A DNA stretch of 31,631 nt from Haplosporangium gracile (GCA_015499985.1 JAAAUF010000477.1:1-31631), one strand, 5' to 3'. Numbered from the stretch's first letter, positions 22,116-31,631 are shown. Made by a program: numbers and translations. The notes: generated by a model from the sequence alone, not told the origin.

Positions 22116-22844
22116 ATGTTCATCACTACCCTCTCCAAGGCCTCTTTGGCCCTCCTCGTCGCCTCGATGATCCTTGTCCTCACCCAAAAGGCCGAGGCCC
22201 ACTCCTACGCCGACTGCATCGACTGGCGCTTCAAGGACCCTAAGAACCCCTCCTGGTCCGACAAGAACGGCGCCTGCTTCGGTTATGCCCGCCGCTTCCC
22301 CCTCAAGGCTAAGCCCTTCGCCAAGCTCGACTCTGACGATCCCAACCGCCACTACCAGCAGTCGCATAAGAACCCCGACCCCAACCACTCCCTTGCCTGT
22401 TCCGATGGCAAGCAGGGTGAGGAGCCTGGTGCAGATGAGACCATGGGCAAGCCCATCTCGGCCGCCTACACCGGCACCGATAAGCGCGGTCGCAAGGTTG
22501 GTGTCCAGACCGTCTCCAAGCCTGGCGGACAGCTCTGCATCCGCTGGCCTGCCAAGAACCACGCTGTTCCCGATGAGAAGAACCAGCCCGTGACCATTGC
22601 CCTGTCCGAAGTCAACCCCACCAAGGACCCCACACAGCTCCAGTTCCTCTCCAACGTTATCACCGACCTCAACTACAAGAACTGCAGCGACAAGAACCTG
22701 AACACCGACATCTGGCCCTGCGGTGGATGTTTCAAGTTGCCCACCACCTTGAAGCCTGGCAACTTTGTCATGCAGTGGCGCTGGAAGCTCAACTCCGACG
22801 AGTGGTACACTTCTTGTGCCGACATTGACGTCCGCGCCAAGTAA
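22116..22844 (+). CDS. secreted Cys-rich protein with N-terminal histidine, LPMO-like
   Basis: Intronless, 242 residues. Residues 1-28 form a signal peptide with a hydrophobic core (LALLVASMILVL) and a probable cut after AEA, leaving His29 as the mature N-terminus. An N-terminal His is the first copper ligand of lytic polysaccharide monooxygenases. A second ligand candidate is His149 in WPAKNHAV. The mature part has eight cysteines (mature 6, 26, 67, 113, 162, 174, 177, 206), enough for four disulfides. Its C-terminus, FVMQWRWKL then WYTSCADIDV, resembles the last strands of chitin-active LPMO folds. The likely role is oxidative attack on a polysaccharide such as chitin, outside the cell or in the wall; this is inference. 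I cannot place it in a named AA family, and a non-catalytic copper-binding protein is possible. Codons end mostly in C, suggesting strong expression. An AATAAA follows at 23069. Confidence 0.7.
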   Translation: MFITTLSKASLALLVASMILVLTQKAEAHSYADCIDWRFKDPKNPSWSDKNGACFGYARRFPLKAKPFAKLDSDDPNRHYQQSHKNPDPNHSLACSDGKQGEEPGADETMGKPISAAYTGTDKRGRKVGVQTVSKPGGQLCIRWPAKNHAVPDEKNQPVTIALSEVNPTKDPTQLQFLSNVITDLNYKNCSDKNLNTDIWPCGGCFKLPTTLKPGNFVMQWRWKLNSDEWYTSCADIDVRAK

Positions 22845-25801
22845 AATGTCTCCTCTCTTTCGGCACACAAGGCTTTGATAGCCTCCACTTCTTGTCGGGT
22901 TTTGAGTTGAGCTTGGCCCGACCATCTTTTTTACATAGAGCAAAATGCAGCAAACAAGCGCTGCTGCTATACGCGCACACACACACACACAAAGCATTCA
23001 TTCTGTGCCTTCCTCCAACACCCCATTCCTCATACAAAAAAGAAATGTACAATACCCCAGATATCACAAATAAAAAGCTTTTGCAAAATACCTTCTTTTC
23101 CCCTCTATCTTCAGTTCTGATGCTTTTGCAATGCTTTTGATTACCGAGTCTAGATCTCATCCAATGCAATGTGAGTACATGGGACATGGGATTCTCCCGA
23201 TCCGACTCTCCGCCTCCTTTCCTACTCCATCACACAGCCACTCCAACCTGGCTCCCTTCTTCTCTTCCCTTTCTAATTCTCCGTTTCCTTCTTGTTTATC
23301 CAATACAGCCTAGTTTATGCATCCGTCCCTTGAATTCTATTTGCATTCATATCCGATCTGCTCGAATGCCTCCTTGTACTTTGCTCAACATGCCGACTCC
23401 AAATAATCAGAACGGCCAAAAAAAGAACCATGCTTAGGCCACTCTCACTCTCGCTTTCTCTCTGTTCATCTGCAAGCGCCCCTTTTTCTTCTTTCATTTC
23501 GACCTTTGTGGATATTTTTGAATGGCCCAGATTGTTCGCTTGCTTTTCTGTGATTTGATCAGTCGATAACGCTAACTAACCTGACCACTTCCGCCGGGAA
23601 TCAGGTGCTGTTGCAAATCGAACATTGATCCCATCCATCGGACAGAGCCTCTAGCCCTTGTTAGTAAGTTGACTTGCGCACTGCAGGCAAGCCCCTGCTG
23701 TGATTCACTCAGCACTCGTTTGCCCTTGCCGCCCCCCTTTTTTTTGTTCCGTGACGGGTGAATACATGAAAATGTTGGCTTTTGTTTCTCACATTGATTT
23801 TTTTAAATGCATGGTTCACACTAGTGCGAAAAAGAAAAATCAGAGTTCAGCGGTCAAGGGGCACAGACAAAAAATACAATCAAAGATGAGCAATGAGCTG
23901 ATGAGAAATTTGGCAGAACTAACTACATCTTGACTGGAGGGAAAGAGCCGGGCGAAATAATGGGTCATTGTCAGATCAATGATGCTTTGATATGTGCAAA
24001 AGAGGAACATGATCCATATGCCCCTTGCAGTATTGGCGAGGGGGGAAAAAAAAGACGTCGTCAAAGAAAGTGAACCTTTTTGCAGTGAGCAACGTGGCTT
24101 TTGGGTATTGCAATTGGTGTATGTCATGATATTGCGCTCTGCTCGCTACATGAAAAAGGGTGAGGGGTTGATGCTGTGTGCATAGTAGTTTTGACAGGCA
24201 TTTTGAGGTGGAAAGTAAGGGAAGAAGAAGAAGGGGCACGGTCGAGTGCTCACATCACAAACCACAGCTGTGTTGGTCATTGACAACCAGTTATAACCTG
24301 ATTTGGTTTTGAGGATGGAGGAAGAAATTAGTGGCGCATTTTTTTTTTTTTAATACCTCGCTCATTCACTCTTTTCTGCACTGTCCTTTGCCAACTTTCC
24401 TTCTAGCCGAGGCACACCACCTCCAACTTTCCAACTGTTACATTATTAAACCTCACAACTGGACTGTCTTTAGGGAACAGCCAAAACTTATTGTAAATCA
24501 AATCTGACTGCGTTCTGGCCTTATCGATGTGCCCTGCAGTAGAGTGGAGGTTGTAAGAAGATAGAGGACTGGTTTGCATTTCAGCAGTTATGAAGGTTAT
24601 TGTGGTGAAGGGTTAGGCTTCCGCATTGCGGTGAGGTAAGAGTTTCCACATTTCAGGCGCCACCAATCTACATCACTTATTTCCAAGCTCTCGTGGAAGT
24701 AACGATTTAGGTGACGTCAGCTTTTTTCACTGAGTGAGAAATTTAACGGGTATGGGAGACACAGAAAAAAAAAGAGAGAGCAACGGTTGGATATCAAGTA
24801 GGAGATGGATAATACAAATCAGGAGGCGATTGAACGGCTGCGAGCACAAGGTCAGGGAAAAGAAGAAGGTGGTTGTTTAGAAAAAAAAAAAAGAAAAGAA
24901 AAAAAGAAAGAAAAGAAAGAAAAAGGGCATCGATCCATTGGCCGGGGGTACCACCAAAAACGCACTTCTAGCATTGGGCTGTTTTTATCTTTTGCCTGGC
25001 TGGTCATTGCAATATTTAGCCAATTGACTTTGGCTAGTACCTTCCTGTGTTTCCATCCAGCGGGCAACTATACACACAAGTGAGTCTGGCCGCGGAAGTG
25101 GATGAAAATGCATACACATTTTCAACTAACGCTCACCTGCACACATGTGCCTCTTCCCTTTCCCTTCTGCGCCCTACGCATCCCTCGCCTATTGCTGATA
25201 TGCGAATCGATCAAGTCAATGCTTTACCCTATTCTTGTTCCTTTCGTGAACGGCTCCTATCTGGCGAAGAGCGATTGTCGACAAGACCATAAACAAACAA
25301 CACTGGCAAAAAAAAAAAAAAGGCTGCAATGAAAAATAGGATATGCTTTGTTGAAGTCGACTCTAACTCATCCCTTTCACGGTGCACAAACGCTCTCACT
25401 TGCCATAGAGTTTGGAGTATTGCAAGAAACCGAAAGTGAAATTGAAAAATAATTTTTTCGTCGACTGGCGCCGCACTGTCTAGTCATTCTCCCTCTGTCC
25501 TTTATTTCCCTCAAGCTATTTCTTTTCCCTTGCCTTCCTCTTCTCTTCCTTTCCCTTCCCTCTTTACACCCATCACTCTGAAAAGTAGGACGCACGCCAT
25601 CCACACACCTAGACAGACAAGCAACAAGTAGCAGCAACAGCAACAACTAGTAGCAAGAACAACAACTACAGCAGGGAAAGGAGACAATCACACCATCGAG
25701 GGTCCTGCTCCTACCCTGTCTTCACGCTTCACACTTAAAAAAAAGCACACACGGTACCCTCTCTTCCTGCTTACCCGCACTGCCTGCTGCCTCACATAAC
25801 A
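22845..25801. other. 3-kb non-coding spacer and leader upstream of the HSF-type gene
   Basis: No credible gene is seen. It contains the 3' UTR of the secreted-protein gene with AATAAA at 23069-23074, a (CA)n array near 22976-22991, A/T homopolymers, a Lys-coding purine run at 24880-24925 that looks like simple sequence, a palindromic TGACGTCA at 24712-24719, and a CA/CAG-rich leader just before the HSF-type ATG. Confidence 0.6.
24712..24719. promoter_or_regulatory. palindromic CRE-like site TGACGTCA
   Basis: A perfect 8-bp CRE palindrome about 1.08 kb upstream of the HSF-type start codon. Fungal CREB/ATF bZIP factors bind this sequence in stress responses, but the distance is large and one site can occur by chance. 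Confidence 0.35.
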
Positions 25802-28463
25802 ATGAACCAGCAGAGAGAGCTCATGTCACAAATGCAGCAACAACAACTGCAGCAACAACAGCTGCAGCAGCACCAGCTCCAGCAGCAGCAGATTCATCAG
25901 CAGCACCTCGCCCTCCAGCAGCAGGTCCCATCCGTCCTCCAGCAGCCCCGTCAGCCCGGTGGCGTGAGAGCAAACAGTGGCAATCAGATCCCTTATCCGC
26001 TCCAAACAACCAGCTCACCATCTTCGCCCTCCGCCTCGGGTTCCCAGCCATCATCTCCCAACGGCTCCATGACTTCCTTGCAACCTCCTTCCCCTGCCAA
26101 GGCCAACACCAACACCTTTGTTCACAAGTTGCATAAGTAAGCTTTTCTTCTTGGTCGAGTGCTACTGCTTGTTTATGCTCTTTTTGCGCCTTGGTTGTTT
26201 ATGGGCATATACAGCGTAACAGCAGCGCAACAGCTACCATCAACACAACAGCAGCAGCAAATAACGGGCGCAAAGGCAAAAGGTTGCAACAAACATAATT
26301 GATATCATTGACAGTAGCGACGGAGACAAGCAACTACAGCAAAAGCAGGGAGGATGTCAATTCGCTGGCAGGGATTTACGGACGCACACACTTGACACAA
26401 TACACATAACATATGCGCACAGAGGACGAGCAGCAACAGCAGCACCTTCACCACACACGCGCGCACGCAAGACGGAGACGGGAAATAGCGTTACTGTTGT
26501 GGATCTTTGGAGTATTAGATGGCGGTCGGAGGAGGACTATCATCAATGCTTTCGCATTGTTTCCCGGTATTAACCACTGTCCGTCTTTCCCCTTTTACTA
26601 TTATTAGCATGGTGATTGACAAGCAATATCAGCACTTGATTGCCTGGAACTACACGGGAACGTCGTTCATTGTCTGCAACATCATGGAGTTCTCGCGGGA
26701 CGTCTTGCCCAAGCATTTCAAACACAATAACTTCTCTAGTTTTGTGAGACAGCTCAATATGTAAGTCGGGTCGTACCCCACCTTTCTCTTTGTGTTTTAG
26801 GCAGGATAGCCAGGCGGGTCAATTCTGATAGCGACAAAGAGCAAAATAGGGCCAAAAGAGCACCACCCATTTTGCTGTATTGGCGATAAGAGACAAGACG
26901 AGGAGTGAAGGGCGGTGAAGGGACAGGCTAGGGCAGGGGAACGTATGCGACTCAAGGATTCACTGATTTATCGAGTCATTTGCGTGTTTGCCATCTGAGT
27001 TGATAATTCTTGAACAAGGAGGTTAAACCGAAGACATGATGTTGGTTTGTTTGTTCTGCCGCCGATTTCATTACCAATAACTAATATCCCTCTTGTATGC
27101 CTTTTTTGTGTTTCTCTTCTTTATTTCCTTCAATCCCGGTTGTTTCCTTACCCTTCTTACTCGTTTATAACCATTTCTTCACCAATTAGGTACGGGTTCC
27201 ACAAGGTCAACAAATCGCCAAGAGGACACCGCACATTGGCAGAGAATCAGATCTGGGAGTTTTCGCATCAAAAGTTCTTGAGGGGACGTCAGGATCTGCT
27301 GGACGACATCAAGCGTAAGGCCATGGAGTCTGATGCGATGAGACGGGACGGAGCGGATGTGAGCAGCCATGTAACCATGTTGCAAAGCTCCCAGCAGGAT
27401 TTGGCCCAGCAGGTCACTCATCTTCAGGCCAATTTTGGCGAGGTTGCTCGGGAACTTGCCGACACCCGTCGTATTCAAGTGGCGCAACAGCAGCTACTCA
27501 AGAGCTTGCTCGACTATATCCAAAGGACATCAGGCGGCCAGCGTAGGTTTTCTTAGAATTGTTGTCGTTATGAATGCTATAGTGGGAGACGGGGCCACCT
27601 TGTGAACGAAACGCGGAAGCATAATTTTCGCACATTGACCATGAACCTTAATGCTTATGCGTATCTGTTTTCTTTTTTTTTGTGTGTTATTAGCATTGCC
27701 GCCAGAACTTACATTTGAGCACTATGAGGTCAAGCCGGAACCAGATAGACCCCCCATCTACATCACAGCTCCCGAGAGCTCGACTCAACAAATCTACCAA
27801 AACATGATGTTCAATACCCTCTCCAACGACGACACGACCCCAGCACAACGAAGACCCAACTCACCCTTGACGATTCAGACATCGATGGGCGTGAGTGGCC
27901 CCAACTCTCCCCAGAATGCACCTTTGCACTCACCCCTTTCACCGCACCATTCACCCATGTCGCCCCTTTCACCCCTGTCGCCATCCTTTGCGATGCAGAA
28001 TCTGGGCCTCGGGATGAATTCTAGCGGGAATTTGAACGTGAACGAGTCGAACGCTGGAGGTATGAACGGAGTTCGCAACAACAACGCCATCAACAATAAC
28101 ATCAACTCTAACAACAGCAATCCGCGGACACCTTCGATTAACATTCAAATACCGCCGTTTTATACGACTTCGTCGGGATTGTTGGGCCATGCGCCTCAGT
28201 CGCCGAACACCCTGCAGGCGTACACTAGCGCGGTCAACACACCCTTGCCACCAAGCCCATCACCTGGATCACCCTTGGCGTCGATGGTGTCTGATAACGA
28301 GATGGAGTCGAGTGCTTCTTTGTACTGCCCCAGCCCCGGAGGACCTAACCTGACGGGTGGTGTGCACGGCGGTCGTCCCGGAAGCGAGTACGGCGGTAGT
28401 GAATATGGCGGAAGTGAGTATGGTGGAGACGATGGCAGTCATTTCTTTAGCATGACCTCATAA
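25802..28463 (+). CDS. heat-shock-factor-type transcription factor
   Basis: Nuclear regulator expected to bind nGAAn-type heat shock elements as a trimer. Exons: 25802-26136, 26608-26760, 27190-27542 and 27694-28463; 536 residues. Residues 1-48 are glutamine-rich (CAG/CAA repeats) and 70-100 are Ser/Pro-rich. The HSF DNA-binding domain spans about 106-208: FVHKLHN, then [20 protein letters not shown] (recognition helix), GFHKV and [15 protein letters not shown]. It is split by two introns, at codon 112 and at Met163. Residues about 224-273 have the heptad Leu/Val pattern of the HR-A/B trimerisation coiled coil. The C-terminal half has repeated SP motifs ([15 protein letters not shown]), an Asn-rich stretch and a terminal GSEYG repeat. 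The SP sites could be targets of proline-directed kinases. HSF membership is secure; whether it is the essential HSF or a paralogue cannot be told. Confidence 0.92.
25836..25925 (+). repeat. CAG/CAA repeat coding polyglutamine
   Basis: A mixed CAG/CAA tract interrupted by CTG, CAC and ATT codons encodes the Gln-rich N-terminus of the HSF-type protein. Confidence 0.9.
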
Positions 28464-28803
28464 GCAACAATCAGCAACCCGACAACAACTTAGTAAACAA
28501 CACACCATAGTTTGGCGCAATTGGGGGCTTTTTCTACTTTCTTTACTCCTTTTCTTCCTTTTTTTCTTCATTTCTTCATTTTTGCTACTCTTTTGCTTTC
28601 TTTTTCTTCCTACTCCTTTACTTTCTTCCCGACCTCTATTTTGATTCCCTAGCAACGAGCAAACAATTAAAAACAAACGCAAAATTACTTTTTTTTTTTT
28701 CCTTCCGTCAGTTTTATTTTCAGGACCTGTTGGTTTATTTGCTGTGCTTTTCATTCCGTATCTCACGCACACCGCACAACTCTCTGCAGCGCCAATTATT
28801 TTT
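28464..28803. other. convergent 3' spacer between HSF-type and DsbA-like genes
   Basis: These 340 bp hold both 3' UTRs. Two AATAAA signals for the minus-strand gene lie at 28734-28739 and 28713-28718 (as TTTATT on the plus strand), 65 and 86 nt past its stop. T-rich runs cover 28540-28625. No gene is seen. Confidence 0.7.
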
Positions 28804-29998
28804 TTACAACTTGCTGCCAAAGAACTCTTTCCACTGGTCGAGGGTCCATCCGCTGGAAATAGAGTTCTCGACGATCCCATCCCAAAAAACAGTAGGCGAG
28901 ACATGGATGCCCGTCTGACGACCCAACTTGATATGGTACTTCAAGTCGTTGGTGATCTTGTTGCCGTAGTTTGTTGCCTCTGCGGCTGTCGAGACGGGTG
29001 CGATCTGGAGGAGGGAGAGGACCTCGTCATGTGCCAACGAGGGGGAGGTAGTGGATGCTAAGGCGGAGAGGGATTTGTATTGCTCTGTGCGGGTCTTGTT
29101 GACCACTGCCTCGTCAAAGTAGCTATTGGTTAGTTAAAAACGGAGGGAGAGAGAGAGAGAGAGAGAGAGGGCGTTGAGTGTGTGTGAGAAAGAGCTTTGA
29201 GCACGCGTCGAGCCGGGGCTATCGCGTAACAGGACAAAAGAGGACCCACCTCTTTTGGTTGACAAAGAGGGCGTTGCTGTAGGGCGCAAATTGGGTTGGG
29301 TCGATCTGCTCAACTGCCAATGCGGCCTAGAAAGATTAGTCAACGAGAGTCGGAATACATGATGCAACAACGCGTTAATAATCCTGATGCCGTTCGGAGA
29401 CTGTATACATGTATTGGACATATACGTAGCGCGATATGGTAGTGTGAACAAGAGAGGTGAGTATTTACCTCGGCGACCAGGGTGGAGGATGGGTGCCAAG
29501 GTTGGATCTGGTTCCTGAAGATGACCTAAGGACACACAATTGATATGGTGTTTTATTCCAAAGACAAAGATATCGTTAGTGAAAGGCGCTGTGTTGAGAG
29601 GAGGATGTCTGAATGATCCCTCGTCTGTCCCTGATACAGGATTTGAATAACAGCAAACGAGCAATGGGAACCTGAACAATAATTATTATTATTTTTTGCG
29701 CTTTCTTATTCATAGATACACAAAAACTCACTTCAATCAATACTTTCATCCTCCTTTTTTTCTTGCTTTCTCTTCTTCCCATCTCCTTTCTCTTCAAGTC
29801 AAAGTTCAAAATATGTATGAAAGTTACCTGGACTTGACCAGGATGTTCCTGCTCCAAGAAGGGCAAGACATTCTCATAGACTTGCTTCCAAATCTTGGCG
29901 GAGAAGGGGCAGACATAGTCAAGGTATAACTCTAGAGTGTGCTTGGCATCGATCTTGCCCGAAATACGGTGGCCCGAGAACTGAGGTGGCAGTGACAT
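28804..29998 (-). CDS. DsbA-like thioredoxin-fold protein with CPFS motif
   Basis: Exons in gene order: 29998-29828, 29525-29469, 29326-29250 and 29122-28804; 207 residues with consistent phases. The start MSLPPQF leads into beta-strand ELYLDYVCPFSAK, which holds the active-site position. It reads C-P-F-S, so the second cysteine of the DsbA CxxC is replaced by serine, as in several eukaryotic DsbA-like proteins. The helical insert follows (FRNQIQPWHPSSTLVAEAAL, SYFDEAVVNK), then GIHVSPTVFWDG with the cis-proline loop characteristic of the fold, and a C-terminal WTLDQWKEFF helix. No signal peptide is visible, so it is probably cytosolic. With one active-site cysteine, a glutathione-linked or monothiol activity is more likely than disulfide formation, but no substrate can be named. 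Intron 3 carries a (GA)n array. Confidence 0.85.
29147..29169. repeat. (GA)n microsatellite in an intron of the DsbA-like gene
   Basis: About eleven GA units lie in the intron between exons 3 and 4, giving a (CT)n polypyrimidine run close to the acceptor in gene sense. Confidence 0.9.
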
Positions 29999-30696
29999 TA
30001 TTCTTGTTGGTGTTTAGGTGTTGGGTGTCAGGGGAAAGGGGAGAGGAGTTGAAGGTGGTAAGTGGGTGTTTTTCGGTTGTGAAGTGAGGTGAAGTGGTGA
30101 ACACGTTTCAGTGCGGGGTGGTGAAAAAAGAGATTAAATTGTCGAGGAGGGGAAGGGCCGAGAGGTGCGATGAATGAAGACGAAGGAAAGAAGGTGCAAT
30201 GGAGCTGAATGAGAACAAGAAGGAAAGAAGCCGACAATGAGCGTGTGAGGTGGTGCCTTATTCAGGTATGGCGTGCTTTTTTGCGTTCATGTTGGCCATT
30301 TCTCGCGGCTGAAACGTTGTGGAAAAAAAAATAGAGCCAAGCATCAAGGTCTACCCCTTGATAGAAAGACTCAAATGGTCCTCGTTATAAAGTTGGATAA
30401 TGCATGTTCAATGGCCCAAGTTGAATAGTACAGAGTCCCTTGAGGGAAGCTGGGATTTGAAGTCGTCAAATATCATGGAGGACTAGAGTCGCCGTCGTCA
30501 TTATCGACTCGGTCTGTCCGTCATCCCGTGAAAAGGATGCCCCCCCCCCCTTTTTTTTTATTAGAGCGCAAGCATAGTGAAAGGGAGTTGGATGTCGCTC
30601 CAGGTTGGTGGCGCTATTTTTTAACGAAATAATAAACTTACAAATGGAACTGTCCTCATTACTGTTTTTTCTTCGCCCCTTTTTTTCTTTCGCTAC
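29999..30696. other. divergent spacer between DsbA-like gene and F-box-like fragment
   Basis: About 700 bp without a recognisable gene. It includes GGTG/GAAG-rich sequence, a C11T9 junction at about 30540-30559 and T-rich sequence before 30690. It presumably holds the DsbA-like promoter in its left part. Confidence 0.55.
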
Positions 30697-31053
30697 ATGC
30701 ATCGCTTTCTTGTTCCCTCTTTGCAGCCCCTATGTCATCACCCATTCACCTCTACTGTTTCAACCGCGGCACCTGCATCAACGCGGGTCTTCAGACTCTC
30801 CGAGCTGGCTTGCATCATCGCAACCCATCTCGACAACAAGGACCTCACGCATGTCATGCTGACCAGTCGTGACATGCACGCAGCGATCGAATGGTGGGAG
30901 GATATGTTTTCCTTGTTCGCGTTCCTGATTCAAGGCAGAAGTGACCGAAATTCCAAGTTACGCTGCGACCACGCTGGCCAAATTCCCATTTCAAAGCTGC
31001 TGTGTTGCATCAATCTTTGTTCGTTGGGGATAGAGGCTGCATGTTGCCAATGA
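30697..31053 (+). pseudogene. F-box-like fragment, possibly a broken or multi-exon F-box gene
   Basis: An ATG at 30697 opens a 118-residue frame. Residues about 31-64 read VFRLSELACIIATHL then DNKDLTHVMLTSRDMHAA, the leucine pattern of an F-box (the Skp1-binding motif of SCF ubiquitin ligases), followed by WWEDMF as in many fungal F-box proteins. After about residue 75 the sequence loses resemblance and ends within 45 residues, with none of the leucine-rich repeats usual in this family. Either the gene is a truncated relic or an intron after the F-box leads to exons I could not identify. An acceptor-like TTTGCAG at 30720-30726 also allows an upstream exon. Confidence 0.45.
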
Positions 31054-31292
31054 TGCGAGTTGAAAATCGTTGCAGATGATGGAGAGTAGGGTGACTGAAT
31101 GTGTTGCGGAATGAAAAAAAGGAGCAATCAACAATGAAGAAAAAAAAAAGAAAGACCGCAGAGCAACGAACCGAATGGATTGAAATCGTTTCTTTCCTTA
31201 AACAAAATGATTCAAGGAGCTGCAAATTTGTAGAAATCCCATAGCGATGGCAGTATTCTTTTTTTTTATTTTTTTTTATTTTTTGCTTTTAA
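31054..31292. other. spacer with T/A-rich runs, no gene seen
   Basis: About 240 bp with purine-rich sequence at 31110-31160 and three T-runs at 31259-31285. It could be an intron of a gene linking the flanking open stretches, but no conserved splice pairing was found. Confidence 0.4.
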
Positions 31293-31511
31293 CGTATCAC
31301 TAAGGAGACGAGAGGAAGGTTCCTTGGGTGGTTGAGGACAGTTGAGGTTGATGGGGACGATATTCATGTCAAAAAGTCACAGCCTTTGAATCAATTAACC
31401 AAGAGATTGCAAGATATCTCTGAAAGGGAATTTAGTAGCCCTGTGTTTGCCACAGTAAGTTTAATCGCCGATGATATCGCTCAAGGCTTCGCGCGCATGG
31501 AGAGGATTACG
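31293..31511 (+). other. unassigned open stretch, possible exon
   Basis: A frame open from 31293 to a TGA at 31509-31511 encodes about 72 residues with balanced, protein-like composition (TVEVDGDDIHVKK, LNQLTKRLQDISE, TVSLIADDIAQGFARM). It has no ATG near its start, but an acceptor-like CACTAAG precedes it at 31297-31303. No family is recognised. It may be an exon of a gene extending past the right edge, or decayed sequence. Confidence 0.3.
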
Positions 31512-31524
31512 TGAAGAGCAAGTC

Positions 31525-31631
31525 GGAAGCATCAGCGGGGGCAGCGGGGGCAGCAGGAGCATCAGCGGAGGAATCAGCGGGGGCAGCAGGAGCAGCAGCA
31601 GGGGCAGCGGGGGCAGCAGGAGCAGCAGCGG
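31525..31631 (+). repeat. GC-rich GCA/GCG/GGG trinucleotide repeat at the right edge
   Basis: Irregular units of GCAGCGGGG and GCAGCAGGA type, with TCA and GAG interruptions, run to the window end. One frame is stop-free and would encode Ala/Gly-rich protein (SAGAAGAAGASAEESAG); another reads Gln/Arg/Gly. It begins right after the open stretch at 31293-31511 but in a different frame. Confidence 0.75.

Noticed and set aside
22086..22997. A 303-residue open frame antisense to the secreted-protein gene.
   Set aside because: It mirrors the strongly C-ending codons of the sense gene, which remove antisense stops. Composition (Val/Gly/Leu-rich) resembles no family and the sense strand has signal peptide, cysteines and TATA box.
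24805..25083. A 92-residue frame with a Lys/Glu run.
   Set aside because: The lysine stretch is simple A/G sequence and the rest has no recognisable features; probably chance.
31315..31323. GAAGGTTC as a heat shock element.
   Set aside because: Only one inverted nGAAn pair, whereas three or more units are usual, and it lies within the unassigned open stretch.
1..31631. CRISPR arrays, transposases, integrases or long terminal repeats.
   Set aside because: No regularly spaced repeats, no transposase-like or reverse-transcriptase-like protein, and the repeats present are simple sequence.

Overview
The window looks like nuclear DNA of an early-diverging filamentous fungus, most plausibly Mortierellomycota (Mortierella/Linnemannia type). 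This is inferred from short (about 100-500 nt) spliceosomal introns in most genes, C-ending codons in the strongest gene, AT-rich homopolymer-laden spacers and the character of the proteins. No taxonomic search was possible. I assigned exons by reading frame, splice sites and fit to known protein families; phases close exactly in all six multi-exon genes that end inside the window (the left-edge Fab1-type gene is also in phase across its visible exons).

Layout, left to right. 70-5493 (-): a Fab1/PIKfyve-type phosphatidylinositol-3-phosphate 5-kinase cut by the left edge, without a FYVE domain and with a shrunken chaperonin-like domain. 6417-11583 (+): symplekin/Pta1, the scaffold of the mRNA 3'-end cleavage and polyadenylation machinery, nine exons. 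11716-14099 (-): a 761-residue protein with seven Myb/SANT-like repeats behind what reads as a mitochondrial presequence. 14404-16708 (+): a NAT9-type GNAT acetyltransferase, seven exons, two of its six introns being GC-AG. 16709-25801: about 9 kb of repeat-rich, gene-poor DNA holding one intronless gene, 22116-22844 (+), for a small secreted cysteine-rich protein whose mature N-terminus is histidine, as in lytic polysaccharide monooxygenases. 25802-28463 (+): a heat-shock-factor-type transcription factor. 28804-29998 (-): a DsbA-like thioredoxin-fold protein. 30697-31053 (+): an F-box-like fragment. The right edge holds an unassigned open stretch and a GC-rich coding-like trinucleotide repeat.

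The genes are not an operon or an obvious cluster. They alternate as divergent pairs (Fab1/symplekin, Myb/NAT9, DsbA-like/F-box) and convergent pairs (symplekin/Myb 132 bp apart, HSF/DsbA-like 340 bp apart), as expected for a compact fungal chromosome. I saw no CRISPR array, rRNA, intact tRNA or intact transposon. The observations most worth following are the organelle-targeted seven-repeat Myb protein, the secreted histidine-brace candidate isolated in a gene-poor island, the reduced FYVE-less Fab1, the in-frame stop-free intron of symplekin, and the paired GC-AG introns of the NAT9 gene.
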